A stretch of DNA of 64,000 bases from Pseudonocardia sp. SCN 73-27 (GTDB taxonomy: Bacteria > Actinomycetota > Actinomycetes > Mycobacteriales > Pseudonocardiaceae), in assembly GCA_001725415.1 (NCBI GenBank), contig MEGH01000034.1, forward strand, positions 47,140 to 111,139, given 5' to 3'. The notes under the pieces are model-generated. The model saw only the letters and a list, made by a program, of their open reading frames with translations, did no database searches and was not told the origin of the DNA. This document shows positions 32,758 through 42,464 of the stretch, piece after piece (within the stretch, counting starts at the first letter, position 1; each line of letters opens with the position of its first letter). A program made the translations under genes and the position numbers.

Positions 32758-32797
32758 CCTACGCAACTGTAGGAGTTACCTCCTACGTTACTGTAGG
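32758..32797. promoter_or_regulatory. Double BlaI-type operator
   Basis: Two 16-base inverted repeats, CCTACGCAACTGTAGG (32758-32773) and CCTACGTTACTGTAGG (32782-32797), lie in the gap between the PAP2 and BlaI genes with centres 24 bases apart. Both have the CCTAC-N6-GTAGG plan, like the TAC/GTA-centred operators of BlaI/MecI repressors. Binding here would block both directions, so autoregulation of blaI is likely. Confidence 0.75.
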
Positions 32798-32800
32798 GAG

Positions 32801-33310
32801 GTGGTGCGAGGCGAAACAGACGGAGGACCCACCGACGGCGACGTCGAGGTACAGGGCCGGTCCGCGCAGGTGCCGGGGCTGCGCCGCCCGGCGGGGGAGC
32901 TGGAGAACGAGGTGCTGGCAGTGCTCTGGGCCGCCGACACCGCGCTGGTGCCGGCTCAGGTGCAGGAGGCGCTCGGCCCGGGCCTCGCCTACAACACCGT
33001 GCAGACGATCCTCACGCGACTGCATGCAAAGGGCGCCGTCGAGCGTGAGCGCGCCGGTCGCGCACACGCCTACCGGCCAGTACTCGACCAGAACGGTCTG
33101 ACCGCCCGGCAGATGCGCGGCCTGCTCGACCGCGGTAGCGACCGGACCGCGGTGCTCCGCAGGTTCGTCGCCGAGCTCGCAGGTGAGGACGAGGCGGTGC
33201 TCGGCGAGCTGTTGCGCAGAGCCGGGTCGGCACCCGGCGAACCGGCCCGGGCACCCACATCGGTCTCGCACGACCCGCCTCCGGAGACCGTGCGCCCCGG
33301 GCAACCCTGA
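32801..33310 (+). CDS. BlaI/MecI/CopY family transcriptional regulator
   Basis: The protein has up to 169 residues. After a variable N-terminus the winged helix begins: GELENEVLAVLWAADTALVPAQVQEAL, then LAYNTVQTILTRLHAKGAVERERAGRAHAYRPV, the family's recognition helix and wing. The C-terminal helices serve for dimerisation. Such repressors are cleaved or released when the partner M56 protease senses a cell-wall signal. The GTG at 32801 lies directly behind the second operator, so the true start may be a later GTG; the transcript could be leaderless. Confidence 0.87.
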   Translation: MVRGETDGGPTDGDVEVQGRSAQVPGLRRPAGELENEVLAVLWAADTALVPAQVQEALGPGLAYNTVQTILTRLHAKGAVERERAGRAHAYRPVLDQNGLTARQMRGLLDRGSDRTAVLRRFVAELAGEDEAVLGELLRRAGSAPGEPARAPTSVSHDPPPETVRPGQP

Positions 33311-33339
33311 GCTCGCCGTCCCGATCCCGGAGCGCCCTC

Positions 33340-34401
33340 ATGCGACTCGACGTCTACGTGCCGGTCCTGGCGGCACTGCTGTTCGGCGGTGCGATCCGGC
33401 CGCTGTCGCGGCTGTGGACACCCCGCGCGGGGGCGCGCCTGCTGGTGTGCGCCGGCCTCGTCAGCGCGGGCTGCTGGGTCTGGGCCCTCGGCTTGTTGGG
33501 CTGGACGTTGCTGGGGCAGGTTCCGACGGTCGCCCGCTACGGTCAATGGTCGGTGAGCGTGTTGCACCGCGTCGACCCCGTCTCTCCGGCCGTGGCCTAC
33601 ACCGCTATCGCGATCTTGCTCGCGCTGACCGTGCTGGTGGCGGTCACCACGGTGCGTCGGACGCGGGCGTTGCTGCGCAGCTGCTCACTCGCGCGCAGCC
33701 TCGCTCCGGCCGCCCACGGGGACCTGATCGTCGTGCCCGACGACGCCGTCGACGCCTTCGCGCTGCCGGCGTTCGCCGTTCCGGCCTTTGTGCGACGCGT
33801 ACTCGTGTCGTCGGGCCGGCCGCGGCTCGCCGGGCCACGCGTGCCGGACCTCGACGTCCGACGGCCCCTCCAGCACCCGTCCGGCGGCGGCGCGGGCGGG
33901 GGGCACGTTGTGGTCACGAGCGGGATGCTGCGGGCATTGGACGTGGGCGAGCGGCGGGCCCTGTTCGCGCACGAACGTGCCCACCTGCGCGGCCACGACC
34001 ACTGGTGGCTGCTCGCCGCCCAGCTCTCCGCCGCGGTCAACCCGCTGCTGTCGCGGCTGCCGACGACCGTCGACTACCTCCTCGAGCGCGCCGCCGACGA
34101 ATACGCCGCCGATGTCGTCGCCGACCGCAGTCTCGCCGCGCGGGCGTTGGCCAGGGCGGGTCTCGCCGTGCTGCGGCAGTCGCCGACCGGCACCACCGCC
34201 GGCGGACGCGGTCTCGCACTCGGCTACGGCACCACCGCCGTGCGTGCCCGCGTGGCCGCGCTGCTCGACCCCCCACCCCGGTTCCGTCGCTCTGCGGTGT
34301 TCTTCCTGGTGGTCGCCGCGGCGGTCGTGCTCGGCTGCGCCGTCGACGCCGGCCACGACGTCGAGCGCTTGTTCGAGATCGCCATGCTCGGTCCGCGCTG
34401 A
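33340..34401 (+). CDS. M56 family (BlaR1-like) membrane metallopeptidase
   Basis: The 353-residue protein has hydrophobic helices at about 5-25, 35-60 and 90-110, a soluble zinc-protease domain with FAHERAHLRGHDHWW (HExxH, followed by the LLERAADEYAAD helix with the third ligand), and a last helix at about 315-335. It has no penicillin-binding sensor domain, so the signal must be sensed by the membrane part. It is paired 29 bases behind the blaI-like gene. It presumably cleaves the repressor when induced. Many actinobacteria have several such pairs. Confidence 0.88.
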   Translation: MRLDVYVPVLAALLFGGAIRPLSRLWTPRAGARLLVCAGLVSAGCWVWALGLLGWTLLGQVPTVARYGQWSVSVLHRVDPVSPAVAYTAIAILLALTVLVAVTTVRRTRALLRSCSLARSLAPAAHGDLIVVPDDAVDAFALPAFAVPAFVRRVLVSSGRPRLAGPRVPDLDVRRPLQHPSGGGAGGGHVVVTSGMLRALDVGERRALFAHERAHLRGHDHWWLLAAQLSAAVNPLLSRLPTTVDYLLERAADEYAADVVADRSLAARALARAGLAVLRQSPTGTTAGGRGLALGYGTTAVRARVAALLDPPPRFRRSAVFFLVVAAAVVLGCAVDAGHDVERLFEIAMLGPR

Positions 34402-34704
34402 CCGACGGGCGCGCCGCACCGCATGGAGAGCCGGAGCCGGTTCTCCGAGCGGGGAGCTCGAGCGCGGCGGACGGCCCGACGTCGATCGTCCTGCAGCCCG
34501 ATTCGGAGGCGGCCGATCGTGGCCGGGTGGAGCTGCGTCTGCGGGTCACGGCAGGTGCGGCAGGTCTGGACCCGGCCACGGACCTGCGGCTGGACCTGAC
34601 CGCGCGGGGGGCGGCCGGTTGTGCCGCCGGCGCCGTTGTCGAGCGTCGGGGCGGGGGCCGGACAGGGGCCGGTCTCCAGCGAGGTGCGCGGCGGCCCGGA
34701 GGGG

Positions 34705-35513
34705 TCAGCGGGCCCGGCGTCGGGCGGGGAGGATCCGGCGTAGTGCGCCGTGGCGGGGTGGGGTGTCGAGGTAGGCGCGGCGCATCGCGTCCTGGTCGGG
34801 CAGGTCGAGCGGGGCCAGGCCGCGGCCGGTGGGGCCAGGCCGCGGCCGGTGGCGAGGGTGAGCAGGTGGTCGGCCAGGGCGGGGTTGCGGGCCAGTACCG
34901 GGCCGTGCAGGTAGGTGCCGACGATGGTGGCGGTCAGCGCGCCTTCGGTGGGCAGACCGTCGCAGTGGGTGCCGTTGCCGATGCCGCGGCGCGCAATGGC
35001 CAGGGGCTGCACACCGGGGCCCAAGGTGGTGTGGCCGCGGTGGTTCTCGAAGCCGGTGAGGTCCCCGATCGAGGGGGCGGTCGCCGAGGTGACGACCTCT
35101 CCGACAGCGCGGCGCGGGCCGGCGGTGGTGGTGAGGTCGAGCGCGCCGATCCCGTCGAGGACGTGTCCGTCGGGGTCGGTGATGGTGGTGCCGAGCAGCT
35201 GGAACCCGGCGCACACGGCGAGCACGACGTGGCGGTCGGCGAGTTCGTCGCGCATGCGGTGACGCAGCAGCCAGCGGGCGGCGGCCTCCTGCGCAGCATC
35301 CTCGCCGCCGCCGAGGACGTAGATGTCCGCGCAGTGTGGGGGCACGTCGTTGATCGTGACGGTGTGGACGCGGGTGGTGATGCCGCGTAGCCGGGCTCGT
35401 CGGGCCAGGACGACGGCGTTGCCGGCGTCGGAGTAAGTGCCCAGTACGTCGGGCAGCAGCACGGCCACGGTCAGCTCCGCGCCGCGGCTGTGCTCGGTGG
35501 TGGACGCGCTCAC
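34705..35513 (-). pseudogene. gatD: gatD, lipid II isoglutaminyl synthase glutaminase subunit, frameshifted by a 20-bp duplication
   Basis: The gene encodes a class I glutamine amidotransferase with the nucleophile cysteine in LAVCAGFQLLG, the ENHRGHT motif and the active histidine in GTYLHGP. With MurT it amidates the D-glutamate of lipid II. A perfect 20-bp tandem duplication at 34811-34850 shifts the frame after LATGRGLAP, so the normal ending (APLDLPDQDAMRRAYLD, stop at 34705) is lost and reading continues out of frame to 34224, antisense to the M56 gene. Removing one repeat gives a 262-residue protein of normal length. The catalytic residues lie before the break, so partial function is possible. 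GTG 35513 overlaps the murT stop. Confidence 0.85.
34811..34850 (-). repeat. Perfect 20-bp tandem duplication in gatD
   Basis: GGGGCCAGGCCGCGGCCGGT (plus-strand sense) is present twice without a gap, at 34811-34830 and 34831-34850. The unit is not a multiple of three and shifts the gatD frame. The frame on the far side of the repeat continues with good family similarity, so the duplication is recent. Confidence 0.95.
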
Positions 35514-36958
35514 ACGGGTCTCGGACCGGTGGCGGACCGCAGCTGCTGGTCGAGGTCGACGCCGGCGTCGACGGCCTCGGGGTCGACGCCGGCGCCGAGG
35601 CCGTTGCGGGCCGTTGCGAGCCGGGCGGCCAGCGATCGGAACGCGGTGTAGTTGGCGATGACGTCGACCTTTCCCGGGGGCAGCGCGTCCAGCGCGGCCA
35701 GGGGGTCGGCGAGGGTGGTGTGCGCGACGTCGGCGTAGCTCAGCCGCAGGCCGAGGTCGTGAGCTTTCTCCCCGGCGACGGCGACCCTCGCCGCGCCACG
35801 CCCGGTTCCGGGGCGGGTGCGGGTACTGGTCTCGAGGTCATGGTGTCCGGCGAGCTGTTCGAACGCGACGTCCCACAGCCAGGACGTGTCGCGGCCGTCC
35901 GCGGCCCGGGCATTGACGACCAGGAGCCGGGCAGCGTCGGGTTCGAGCAGCGGCAGTGTCTCGGCCCAGCCGGCGGGGTTCTTCGCCAGCAGCAGCCGCA
36001 GCCGGTGCGGTCCGCGCAGCGCGGTGCGGTAGCGGTCGCCCACCTGCCGGATCGACGCCAACGCGCCCGCGGCGGAGGCCGGGTCGATCCCGAGCTCGGC
36101 CGCGGCGGCCAGGGCGAGCGCGGCGTTGCCCAGATTGAACGCTCCCGGCAGCGGCAGGGACACCGGGATCGCCTCGGTACGGGTGCCGGGGCCGGGGCTC
36201 AGGTGGGCGCCGAGGCGGGTGATGTCGCGCAGGACGATGTCGCGCAGGACGGTGTGCTCGGCGGGATGCAGCCGCCACGGCGTCGACGGTCGCGCCAGCC
36301 CGCACCGGCAGCTCCACGACCGCCCAGGGGAGACGTCGAGTGCCTCACCGCAGGCGGGGCACCCCGCGGTGTCGCCTGCCCAGTTGGCTCCCGCCGCGAC
36401 CCAGACCACGCGCGCGGCAGAGCCAGCCGACCACACGACCATCGGGTCGTCGGCGTTGGCCACTACGCAGGTGTCGGGGCGCCGGCGCAAGGCCTGGGAG
36501 AGGGCGGCAGCGACCATCCGGACCTCGCTGCCGCGGTCGAGCTGGTCGCGGGAGAGGTTGAGCAACACCACGACGGCCGGGTCGACGGCTTCGGCCACGG
36601 CGGCCACGTACAGCTCGTCGACCTCGAGGACCGCCAGCTCCGCGTCGGGAGCGGCAGCCAGGGCGGCGGCGGCGCCGTCGGGCATGTTCGCGCCGGTCGC
36701 GTTGTGGGCGACCGGTCCGGCGGTGCTCAGCAGCGCCGCGAGCAGGTGGCTCGTGGTGGTCTTGCCGTTGGTGCCCGACACCAGCGCCACCCGCCGCCGG
36801 GACGCCAGACGCGCCAACGCACGGGGATCGAGTGCGAGTGTGACGCGCCCGCCGATGATCGCGCCTTCACCGCGCCGGAGACGACGCGACAGCCCGGCTG
36901 CGCACCGGCCCGCGCGTAGCGCCAGGCGGCTGCGCACCGAGCCCCGACCAGTCCTCAC
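35510..36958 (-). CDS. murT: MurT, lipid II isoglutaminyl synthase Mur-ligase subunit
   Basis: The 482-residue protein has the Mur ligase P-loop VSGTNGKTTTSHLLA (about residue 60), the LLNLSRDQLDRGSE motif, and a zinc ribbon with CPACGE and CRC inserted in the middle, a feature of MurT. The C-terminal domain (from about 330) is the DUF1727-type. It activates lipid II D-glutamate with ATP and works with GatD, which supplies ammonia. The stop overlaps the gatD start (GTGA), so the two are translated together. The start is GTG at 36958. Confidence 0.92.
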   Translation of the reverse strand: MRTGRGSVRSRLALRAGRCAAGLSRRLRRGEGAIIGGRVTLALDPRALARLASRRRVALVSGTNGKTTTSHLLAALLSTAGPVAHNATGANMPDGAAAALAAAPDAELAVLEVDELYVAAVAEAVDPAVVVLLNLSRDQLDRGSEVRMVAAALSQALRRRPDTCVVANADDPMVVWSAGSAARVVWVAAGANWAGDTAGCPACGEALDVSPGRSWSCRCGLARPSTPWRLHPAEHTVLRDIVLRDITRLGAHLSPGPGTRTEAIPVSLPLPGAFNLGNAALALAAAAELGIDPASAAGALASIRQVGDRYRTALRGPHRLRLLLAKNPAGWAETLPLLEPDAARLLVVNARAADGRDTSWLWDVAFEQLAGHHDLETSTRTRPGTGRGAARVAVAGEKAHDLGLRLSYADVAHTTLADPLAALDALPPGKVDVIANYTAFRSLAARLATARNGLGAGVDPEAVDAGVDLDQQLRSATGPRPV

Positions 36959-37593
36959 AGCAACTCATCATGCTTTTCAAAGGCGTTACAAAGAATGCCG
37001 GGGTGTTTCGAGTGGTCCGGAGCAGGTAACTGCACACATGGCACGTGATCGGCTACGGCGAGGCAATTTCGCTCAACGCCCCCGTCTTCCGGTACACCAT
37101 GTCGACAGGCCGTCGACCATCTGCAGACCTCTGCCGCGCCGGGCCCGAGGGGCGAACGGCTGCAGCCGCGGCTCGGCGGATGAACCATCGGTGACCTCGA
37201 CATGCAGGTTGATCGCGGTGAGGGTTGCGATGAGAACGAACGATGTTCGGGCATGATCGACGGCGTTGCCGGCCCGTCGACGATCAGCACCGCATCCTCG
37301 GTGTCATCGTCGCCGACACCCAGGTGGTGAGGAAGGTCCGAAGGTCCCGACGGGCTTTGCCGAAGGGTCAGGTACGGCCCCGCAGGCACGAAGCCGAGCC
37401 GGCCGCGTGACGAGCTCGCCGTCGGGAACGTTGCCGTTCGGATCACTTTGTCGCGTCACGCGCGGCTCGGCCAGATCTGCTGCAGTGGATGCGTGGAGTG
37501 TGCAGACCTCGTCCGAACGGCGGTGTCCGGCTCGACGACGGCGTCGATGCCGTCCACATCGGACGGAGATGAATGCGGGGGACGAGCGTCGCG
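36959..37593. other. Long intergenic stretch between murT and gad, no gene recognised
   Basis: About 635 bases of slightly lower G+C content. All frames give short or low-complexity products without family resemblance. It contains the murT promoter region and probably the gad terminator; I see no strong hairpin or repeat. It may be eroded coding DNA. Confidence 0.45.
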
Positions 37594-38994
37594 TCAGAGG
37601 TGGCTGAACCCGCCCGATTCCTGCTTCGTCATGGGCACGGTGACCGGGTGCCTGCCGAAGTGGGCGACGGCGTCCCGGAAGTCGTCGAGCAGCAAGGAGG
37701 CCATGTCCCGGCTGACGCCGAGGCGGACCAGGATGCGCTGCACGGCGATGTCGGCGGCGCTCCCGGTCAGGGTGTAGGCGGGCACCTGCCACCCGTGGTT
37801 GCGCAGCCGGTCGGCCACGTCGAAGAGTGTGTAGCCGGGGTCCTCCCCGTCGCGAATCCGCCAGGTGACCGTGGGGATCCCGGTGTCGGGCCTGCTGTCG
37901 CACAGCAGCTCGAAGGGGCCGAGTTTGACGATCTCGGCCGCGAGGAACTGGCCGACGTCGTAGGACGCCTGGTGGATGCGGCGATAGCCCTCGTGTCCGA
38001 GGCGGAGGAAGTTGTAGTAGCTGGCGATGATCTGCCCGGCAGGCCGGGAGAAGTTGATCTGGAACACTGGCATGTCGCCGCCCAGATAGTTGACGTGGAA
38101 CACCAGATCGTCGGGCAGCTCGGCGGCGTCGCGCCAGACGACCCAGCCGACGCCGAGCGGCGCCAACCCGAACTTGTGCCCCGAGGCGCTGATCGACTTG
38201 ACCCGGGGGAGTCGGAAGTCGAAGGCCAGGTCGGGCGCGCAGAACGGGGCGAGGAAGCCGCCGCTGGCGGCGTCCACGTGGATGTCGACGTCCAGGCCGG
38301 TGTCCGCCTGCAGCTGGTCGAGGGCGAGCGACAGGTCGGCCACCGGCTCGTAGGCACCGGTGTAGGTGACCCCGAGGGTCGGCACGACCATGATGGTGTT
38401 CTCGTCGACCCGTTCGAGCATCGTGGCCGGGTCCATGGCGTAGCAGCCGGGGGCCATCGGGACCTCACGCATCTCGATGTCCCAGTAGCGGGCGAACTTG
38501 TGCCACACCACCTGCACCGGGCCGCACACCATGTTCGGGTTGTCCACCGGCTTGCCGGCCGCCCGCCGCTTCGCCCGCCACCGCCACTTGGCAGCCATCC
38601 CCGCCAGCATGCAGGCCTCCGACGAGCCGATCGCCGAGGCGCCCACGGTGTTGGCCGCCTCGGGCGCGTTCCACAGGTCGGCCATCATGTGCACGCAGCG
38701 CCGCTCGATCTCGGCGGTCTGCGGGTACTCGTCCTTGTCGATCATGTTCTTGCTGACCGACAGCGCCATCAGGCCCATCACCTCGGGCTCCACCCAGGTC
38801 TGGCAGAAGGTCGCGAGGTTCTGGCGCGCATTGCCGTCGAGCATCAGCTCGTCGGACACGAGCTGGGAGACGTCCCTCGGGAGGCTCTCCTGCTGCGGGA
38901 AGCGGTACTTGGTGACGGGCCTGTTCAGGTCGCGGTCGACGAACACACAGTCGTCGAGCTCGTCACGGACCGTGTCGCGGTCGTGTAGCGGCAT
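37594..38994 (-). CDS. gad: Glutamate decarboxylase
   Basis: At 466 residues it has exactly the size of E. coli GadB. The PLP lysine is in [13 protein letters not shown], preceded by the [15 protein letters not shown] motif that holds the aspartate contacting the pyridine nitrogen. [22 protein letters not shown] is the typical N-terminal region. It converts glutamate to GABA and consumes a proton, giving acid tolerance. ATG 38994 has AGGGG at good distance; an ATG nine bases upstream has none. No GadC antiporter gene is adjacent. Confidence 0.95.
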   Translation of the reverse strand: MPLHDRDTVRDELDDCVFVDRDLNRPVTKYRFPQQESLPRDVSQLVSDELMLDGNARQNLATFCQTWVEPEVMGLMALSVSKNMIDKDEYPQTAEIERRCVHMMADLWNAPEAANTVGASAIGSSEACMLAGMAAKWRWRAKRRAAGKPVDNPNMVCGPVQVVWHKFARYWDIEMREVPMAPGCYAMDPATMLERVDENTIMVVPTLGVTYTGAYEPVADLSLALDQLQADTGLDVDIHVDAASGGFLAPFCAPDLAFDFRLPRVKSISASGHKFGLAPLGVGWVVWRDAAELPDDLVFHVNYLGGDMPVFQINFSRPAGQIIASYYNFLRLGHEGYRRIHQASYDVGQFLAAEIVKLGPFELLCDSRPDTGIPTVTWRIRDGEDPGYTLFDVADRLRNHGWQVPAYTLTGSAADIAVQRILVRLGVSRDMASLLLDDFRDAVAHFGRHPVTVPMTKQESGGFSHL

Positions 38995-39225
38995 TCTCGA
39001 CATCCCCTCTGATCGGAGCCACCCGCGTCGGCCTGCGGGGTGGTCACCGTGGCCCGGGGCGCAGCCGTGCCTCGAGCACCCCGGTGGGTTCCGACCGTGA
39101 CCGCTCGCGACGCACACCGTCATCACCCAGCGGGGGTGGGACCACCGCTGCGCACGTCGCCCGAGCCGCGCTTTCGCCCGGGGCGGGCGGTTCCGACAGC
39201 CCACGGCGTCCACGACGATCGGCGG

Positions 39226-40200
39226 ATGAGCCTGGGGGACGCTTTCGAGTTGCCACCGGACGCCCGGATCCGGGAGACGGGTGGTCGTGGTCCGATGGTC
39301 AGCCGGGTGCAGTGGCAGCGCGCCGACGGTTCGACCGCTACCTGGGAGTCCCGGCCGGCCCGCAAGCGCGGCGTCGTCGAGGTGGTGCGGGACGGCACCG
39401 TCATGCGGATCCTGGCGCGTCCGGCCGTCGCCGTCCGACTACGGCGGTGCAACGATCTCGCGGGGGTGTCGTTCTTCCTCGGCGGCGCGCTGTTCACCCT
39501 GGGTGCGCTGCTGGCGCAGTACGGCGGAGCAACGCTGTCCACCCTCGACTGGACGTTCCTGATCGGCGGGTTCTGGTTCTCCACCGGCGCCTGTGCGGCT
39601 CTGGTCCAGGAGCTGAACTCGCCTCGCAGGATCGGTGACGACGGAACGCTGGCCGCCCGCCCCTGGCGGTGGTGGGCCTACGAGCCGACCCGACCCGGGT
39701 GGGTTGCCGCGTTCGTCCTGTTCTGCGGCACGTTGGCGTTCGCGATCAGCCTGCTCGACGCGTTCTTGTCGGGCCTGAGCACGCGCCAGGGCGACCGGTT
39801 GGTCTGGGCGCCCGAGGTGGTCGGCTGCATCCTCTTCCTGGTGTCCGGACACGTCGGCATCCTGGAGGTCTGCCACGGCCGGTTCCGTGTGATGACCTCG
39901 TCGCTCGGCTGGTGGATCGTCGTCGTCAACCAGGTCGGGTCGTGGCTGTTCATGCTGTCCGGGCTCGCCGCGTTCGTGCGGCCGGTGACCGGTGAGGTCA
40001 TCAGTGTCGGAGTGATCAACTGGGGCACCGCGTCGGGCGCGGCCTGCTTCAGTGTGGCCGGGCTGGCCCAGTTGTTCGAGCGGCCGGTGGTGGCGCCTGT
40101 CGTCCGCCCGGGCGCAGACACGATGCCCCGGGCCTTACCGGACAAGGGCATGGCCACTCGCGAGCAGCCCCCGGGTTCGGTGCTCCGGCGGCGCTCGTGA
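39226..40200 (+). CDS. Integral membrane protein, unknown function
   Basis: The 324-residue protein begins with a soluble 85-residue part rich in arginine and then has about six hydrophobic helices: [99 protein letters not shown] and [20 protein letters not shown] recall similar six-helix proteins annotated only as hypothetical. It is placed between gad and a DUF1059 protein, facing away from gad. ATG 39226 is preceded by CGGCGG rather than a clear site. Confidence 0.6.
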   Translation: MSLGDAFELPPDARIRETGGRGPMVSRVQWQRADGSTATWESRPARKRGVVEVVRDGTVMRILARPAVAVRLRRCNDLAGVSFFLGGALFTLGALLAQYGGATLSTLDWTFLIGGFWFSTGACAALVQELNSPRRIGDDGTLAARPWRWWAYEPTRPGWVAAFVLFCGTLAFAISLLDAFLSGLSTRQGDRLVWAPEVVGCILFLVSGHVGILEVCHGRFRVMTSSLGWWIVVVNQVGSWLFMLSGLAAFVRPVTGEVISVGVINWGTASGAACFSVAGLAQLFERPVVAPVVRPGADTMPRALPDKGMATREQPPGSVLRRRS

Positions 40201-40351
40201 GCCCTTTCGCCGTACGGCCGTGCCGGGTCGAGGCGGGGTGCCTCCTCCGTTCGGGGAGACCGGATCCGGCTATCGACATCACCGGGGTGGAGGTCTTGGG
40301 TCGGTGTCCCGACGCGCCCGCGCCGGGGGCCCGAGTACGGAGGTGGGGTAC

Positions 40352-40846
40352 GTGGCCAGGGTGACGATCGATTGCCGATCGGTTCCGAGCGAGTCGAACT
40401 GCTCGCTGACCATCAGCGGCGAGCCCGACGAGGTGCTGCGGGCGGCGGCCGCCCACGCCGTGGACGTGCACGGACACGTCGACGACGACGAGCTGCGCGA
40501 CGGGCTGCGTACGGCGCTGGGCCGGGCCGCAGCCCTCGACGTCGAGCCGGGGGCGTTCGTCCAGCTCATCGAGTTCAGCACCGACCGGATGGACGAGTTC
40601 AGCGACCTCGAGCAGCAGTGGTTGGACGACATCGGGTCGGATCGGACGGCCGTCTGGGGCATCGTCGGGATGGACCGGTCCGAGCCGAGACGCTTCGTCC
40701 AGGTCGTGGCGTTCCCGGATGCCGAGACGGCGGCCGCCAACTCCAAGCATCCGGCGACCGGCCGGATCGCCGAGCAGATGCGCGCGCTGTGCGACGGTGA
40801 CCCGGTCTTCCGCGACCTCGACATACGCGAGGTGCGGGTGTTCTGA
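40352..40846 (+). CDS. DUF1059 domain protein with C-terminal alpha/beta domain
   Basis: The 164-residue protein starts with a short DUF1059-like module (RVTIDCRSVPSESNCSLTISGEPDEVLRAAAAHAVDVHGHVDDDEL), a small zinc-free fold common in actinobacteria and often found beside stress genes. The second half (FVQLIEFSTDRMDEFSDLEQQW ... RFVQVVAFPDAETAAANSKHP) looks like a dimeric alpha/beta-barrel monooxygenase-type fold. GTG 40352 follows GGAGG. The role is unknown. Confidence 0.65.
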   Translation: MARVTIDCRSVPSESNCSLTISGEPDEVLRAAAAHAVDVHGHVDDDELRDGLRTALGRAAALDVEPGAFVQLIEFSTDRMDEFSDLEQQWLDDIGSDRTAVWGIVGMDRSEPRRFVQVVAFPDAETAAANSKHPATGRIAEQMRALCDGDPVFRDLDIREVRVF

Positions 40847-40957
40847 CCGTGGGGAAGGGCCCGTCGCGTCGAGGTGTCTGCCGGCGCGTCGGGCCGCCCG
40901 CGGTCGCGACATGCCGATCAGCGCGGCAGCGACGCGGACCGAACCGCCGGGGTCCGT

Positions 40958-42142
40958 TCATGCAGGGCGGCCGAACCGGCGCATGGCGATGGCGCCGACG
41001 ACCGGGCCGGGGGCGAGGAGCAGGAACGCGTACTGCCAGCCGACGCCGTCGGCGAGCACGGCGACGAGCTGGATGCTGACGACGGTCAGCAGGAACCCGA
41101 ACGCGGTCTGCGCTGCGAGTGCGGTGCCGACGAAGCGCGGGTCGGCGACCTCGGACAGCGACGTCGAGAAGACGCCCGAGTCTGCGATCACCGAGGCGCC
41201 CCACACCGCGCCGAACACCGCGAGGAGGACGGGGCCGCCGTTGTAGGCGAGCGGGGAGAGCAGGCAGCAGGCGCCGCTGACGACGAGCGCGGCGACGGCG
41301 GTTGGGGAGCGTCCGTAGCGGTCGGCGCCCCAGCCGCCGACGAGGCAGCCGACGGCTCCGGCGATGCCCATGGTGAGGAACACGGCGACCGCGGTGCCCG
41401 ACCCGAACCCGCTGGGCACGGCCAGCAGGAACGCCGGGATCCAGGTCCAGAGGGCGTAGAGCTCCCACATGTGCCCGAGGTAGCCGAGGGTGGCCAGGCG
41501 CGGGCCGCGCTGGGTGAACATCGTCAGGCCGTAGGCGGCGTTGCGGGTCGGGGCGGACGCGCGCAGGTGCGGGCCGGGCCGGACGAAGGCCAGCGACACG
41601 GCCGCGCCGAGGGTCCCGATCCCGGCGGCGACCCCCATGACGGTCTGCCACGGCAGCGGGCCGAACCCGGCGATGAGGTGCGGCAGCAGCGATCCGACGG
41701 TCAGCGCGGCGATCAGCAGGCCGAGCGCGCGGCCCCGCCCGGCGCTGTCCGACCACGACGCCATGACCTTCATACCGACGGGGTAGACGCCGGCGAGGAA
41801 CACGCCGGTCAGGAAGCGCAGCGGGATCGCCGCGGCGAGGCTGTCGACGAACAGCGCCAGGCAGACCGTCGTCAGCGCGGCGAGGAAGGCCGAGGCGGCG
41901 AGCAGGATGTGCGGGCGGATTCGGTCGGAGAGGTTGAGGGCCGTCGATCCCAGCGCTCCGGTGACGAACCCGAGCTGCGCGGACGCCGTCAGCCAGACCG
42001 CAGCGGCCGACGAGATGCCCCACTCCGCGCGCAGGCTCGGCACCACCGCGGACATCGAGAACCAGACCGCGAGCGCGAAGACCTGCACGAGCGCGACGAG
42101 GCGGCGCTGCCGCCGGGCGAGCACGGGTCCCGCATCGATCAT
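40958..42142 (-). CDS. MFS transporter
   Basis: The 394-residue protein has twelve hydrophobic segments and the loop 2-3 equivalent TALNLSDRIRP plus the GWGADRYGRSPTA motif of the second half, both marks of the major facilitator superfamily. It resembles the cyanate/nitrate-type and aromatic acid MFS carriers, but the substrate cannot be assigned. ATG 42142 has GGAAGGGAG upstream. It is divergent from the GAF-LytTR regulator, which may control it. Confidence 0.9.
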   Translation of the reverse strand: MIDAGPVLARRQRRLVALVQVFALAVWFSMSAVVPSLRAEWGISSAAAVWLTASAQLGFVTGALGSTALNLSDRIRPHILLAASAFLAALTTVCLALFVDSLAAAIPLRFLTGVFLAGVYPVGMKVMASWSDSAGRGRALGLLIAALTVGSLLPHLIAGFGPLPWQTVMGVAAGIGTLGAAVSLAFVRPGPHLRASAPTRNAAYGLTMFTQRGPRLATLGYLGHMWELYALWTWIPAFLLAVPSGFGSGTAVAVFLTMGIAGAVGCLVGGWGADRYGRSPTAVAALVVSGACCLLSPLAYNGGPVLLAVFGAVWGASVIADSGVFSTSLSEVADPRFVGTALAAQTAFGFLLTVVSIQLVAVLADGVGWQYAFLLLAPGPVVGAIAMRRFGRPA

Positions 42143-42464
42143 GTCCGCTCCCTTCCGGGCCCGGACCCTAATCATGAGGTTGCGCGCGGGCGTCGCGGAC
42201 CAGGCCGGGTAGGCGGAACGCGGGAACATACGGGACCGTACGGCGGCCTCCGTTCGCGGGAGGGGGCCGTTGGTAGTGGTCCCGTCGGGTGAGGAACGAA
42301 GACGCTTCGTTCGGGCTGTTGCCCTGGCCTGCCACTGGCGCGTAGACCGGACCTCGTACTCGTAGGGCGGTTGTCGGTGATCCGCTCGTGGCAGAGTCGC
42401 CCGACGGTGCGTGCGGGCCGGGCTGCGCCGGTCCGGGAGGGGACGAACCGGAGGCGGGTTCTCC
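42143..42464. other. Divergent control region with GAACGAAG-N3-CTTCGTTC palindrome
   Basis: About 322 bases between the MFS gene and the first mini-ORF of the regulator. It contains the perfect inverted repeat GAACGAAG-ACG-CTTCGTTC at 42294-42312 and several CGTT-centred half-sites. A related inverted repeat (CCGGAACG-N7-CGTTCCGG) lies after the regulator gene at 43946. Both could be binding sites of this regulator. GGAGG at 42450-42454 stands ten bases before the ATG at 42465. Confidence 0.5.
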
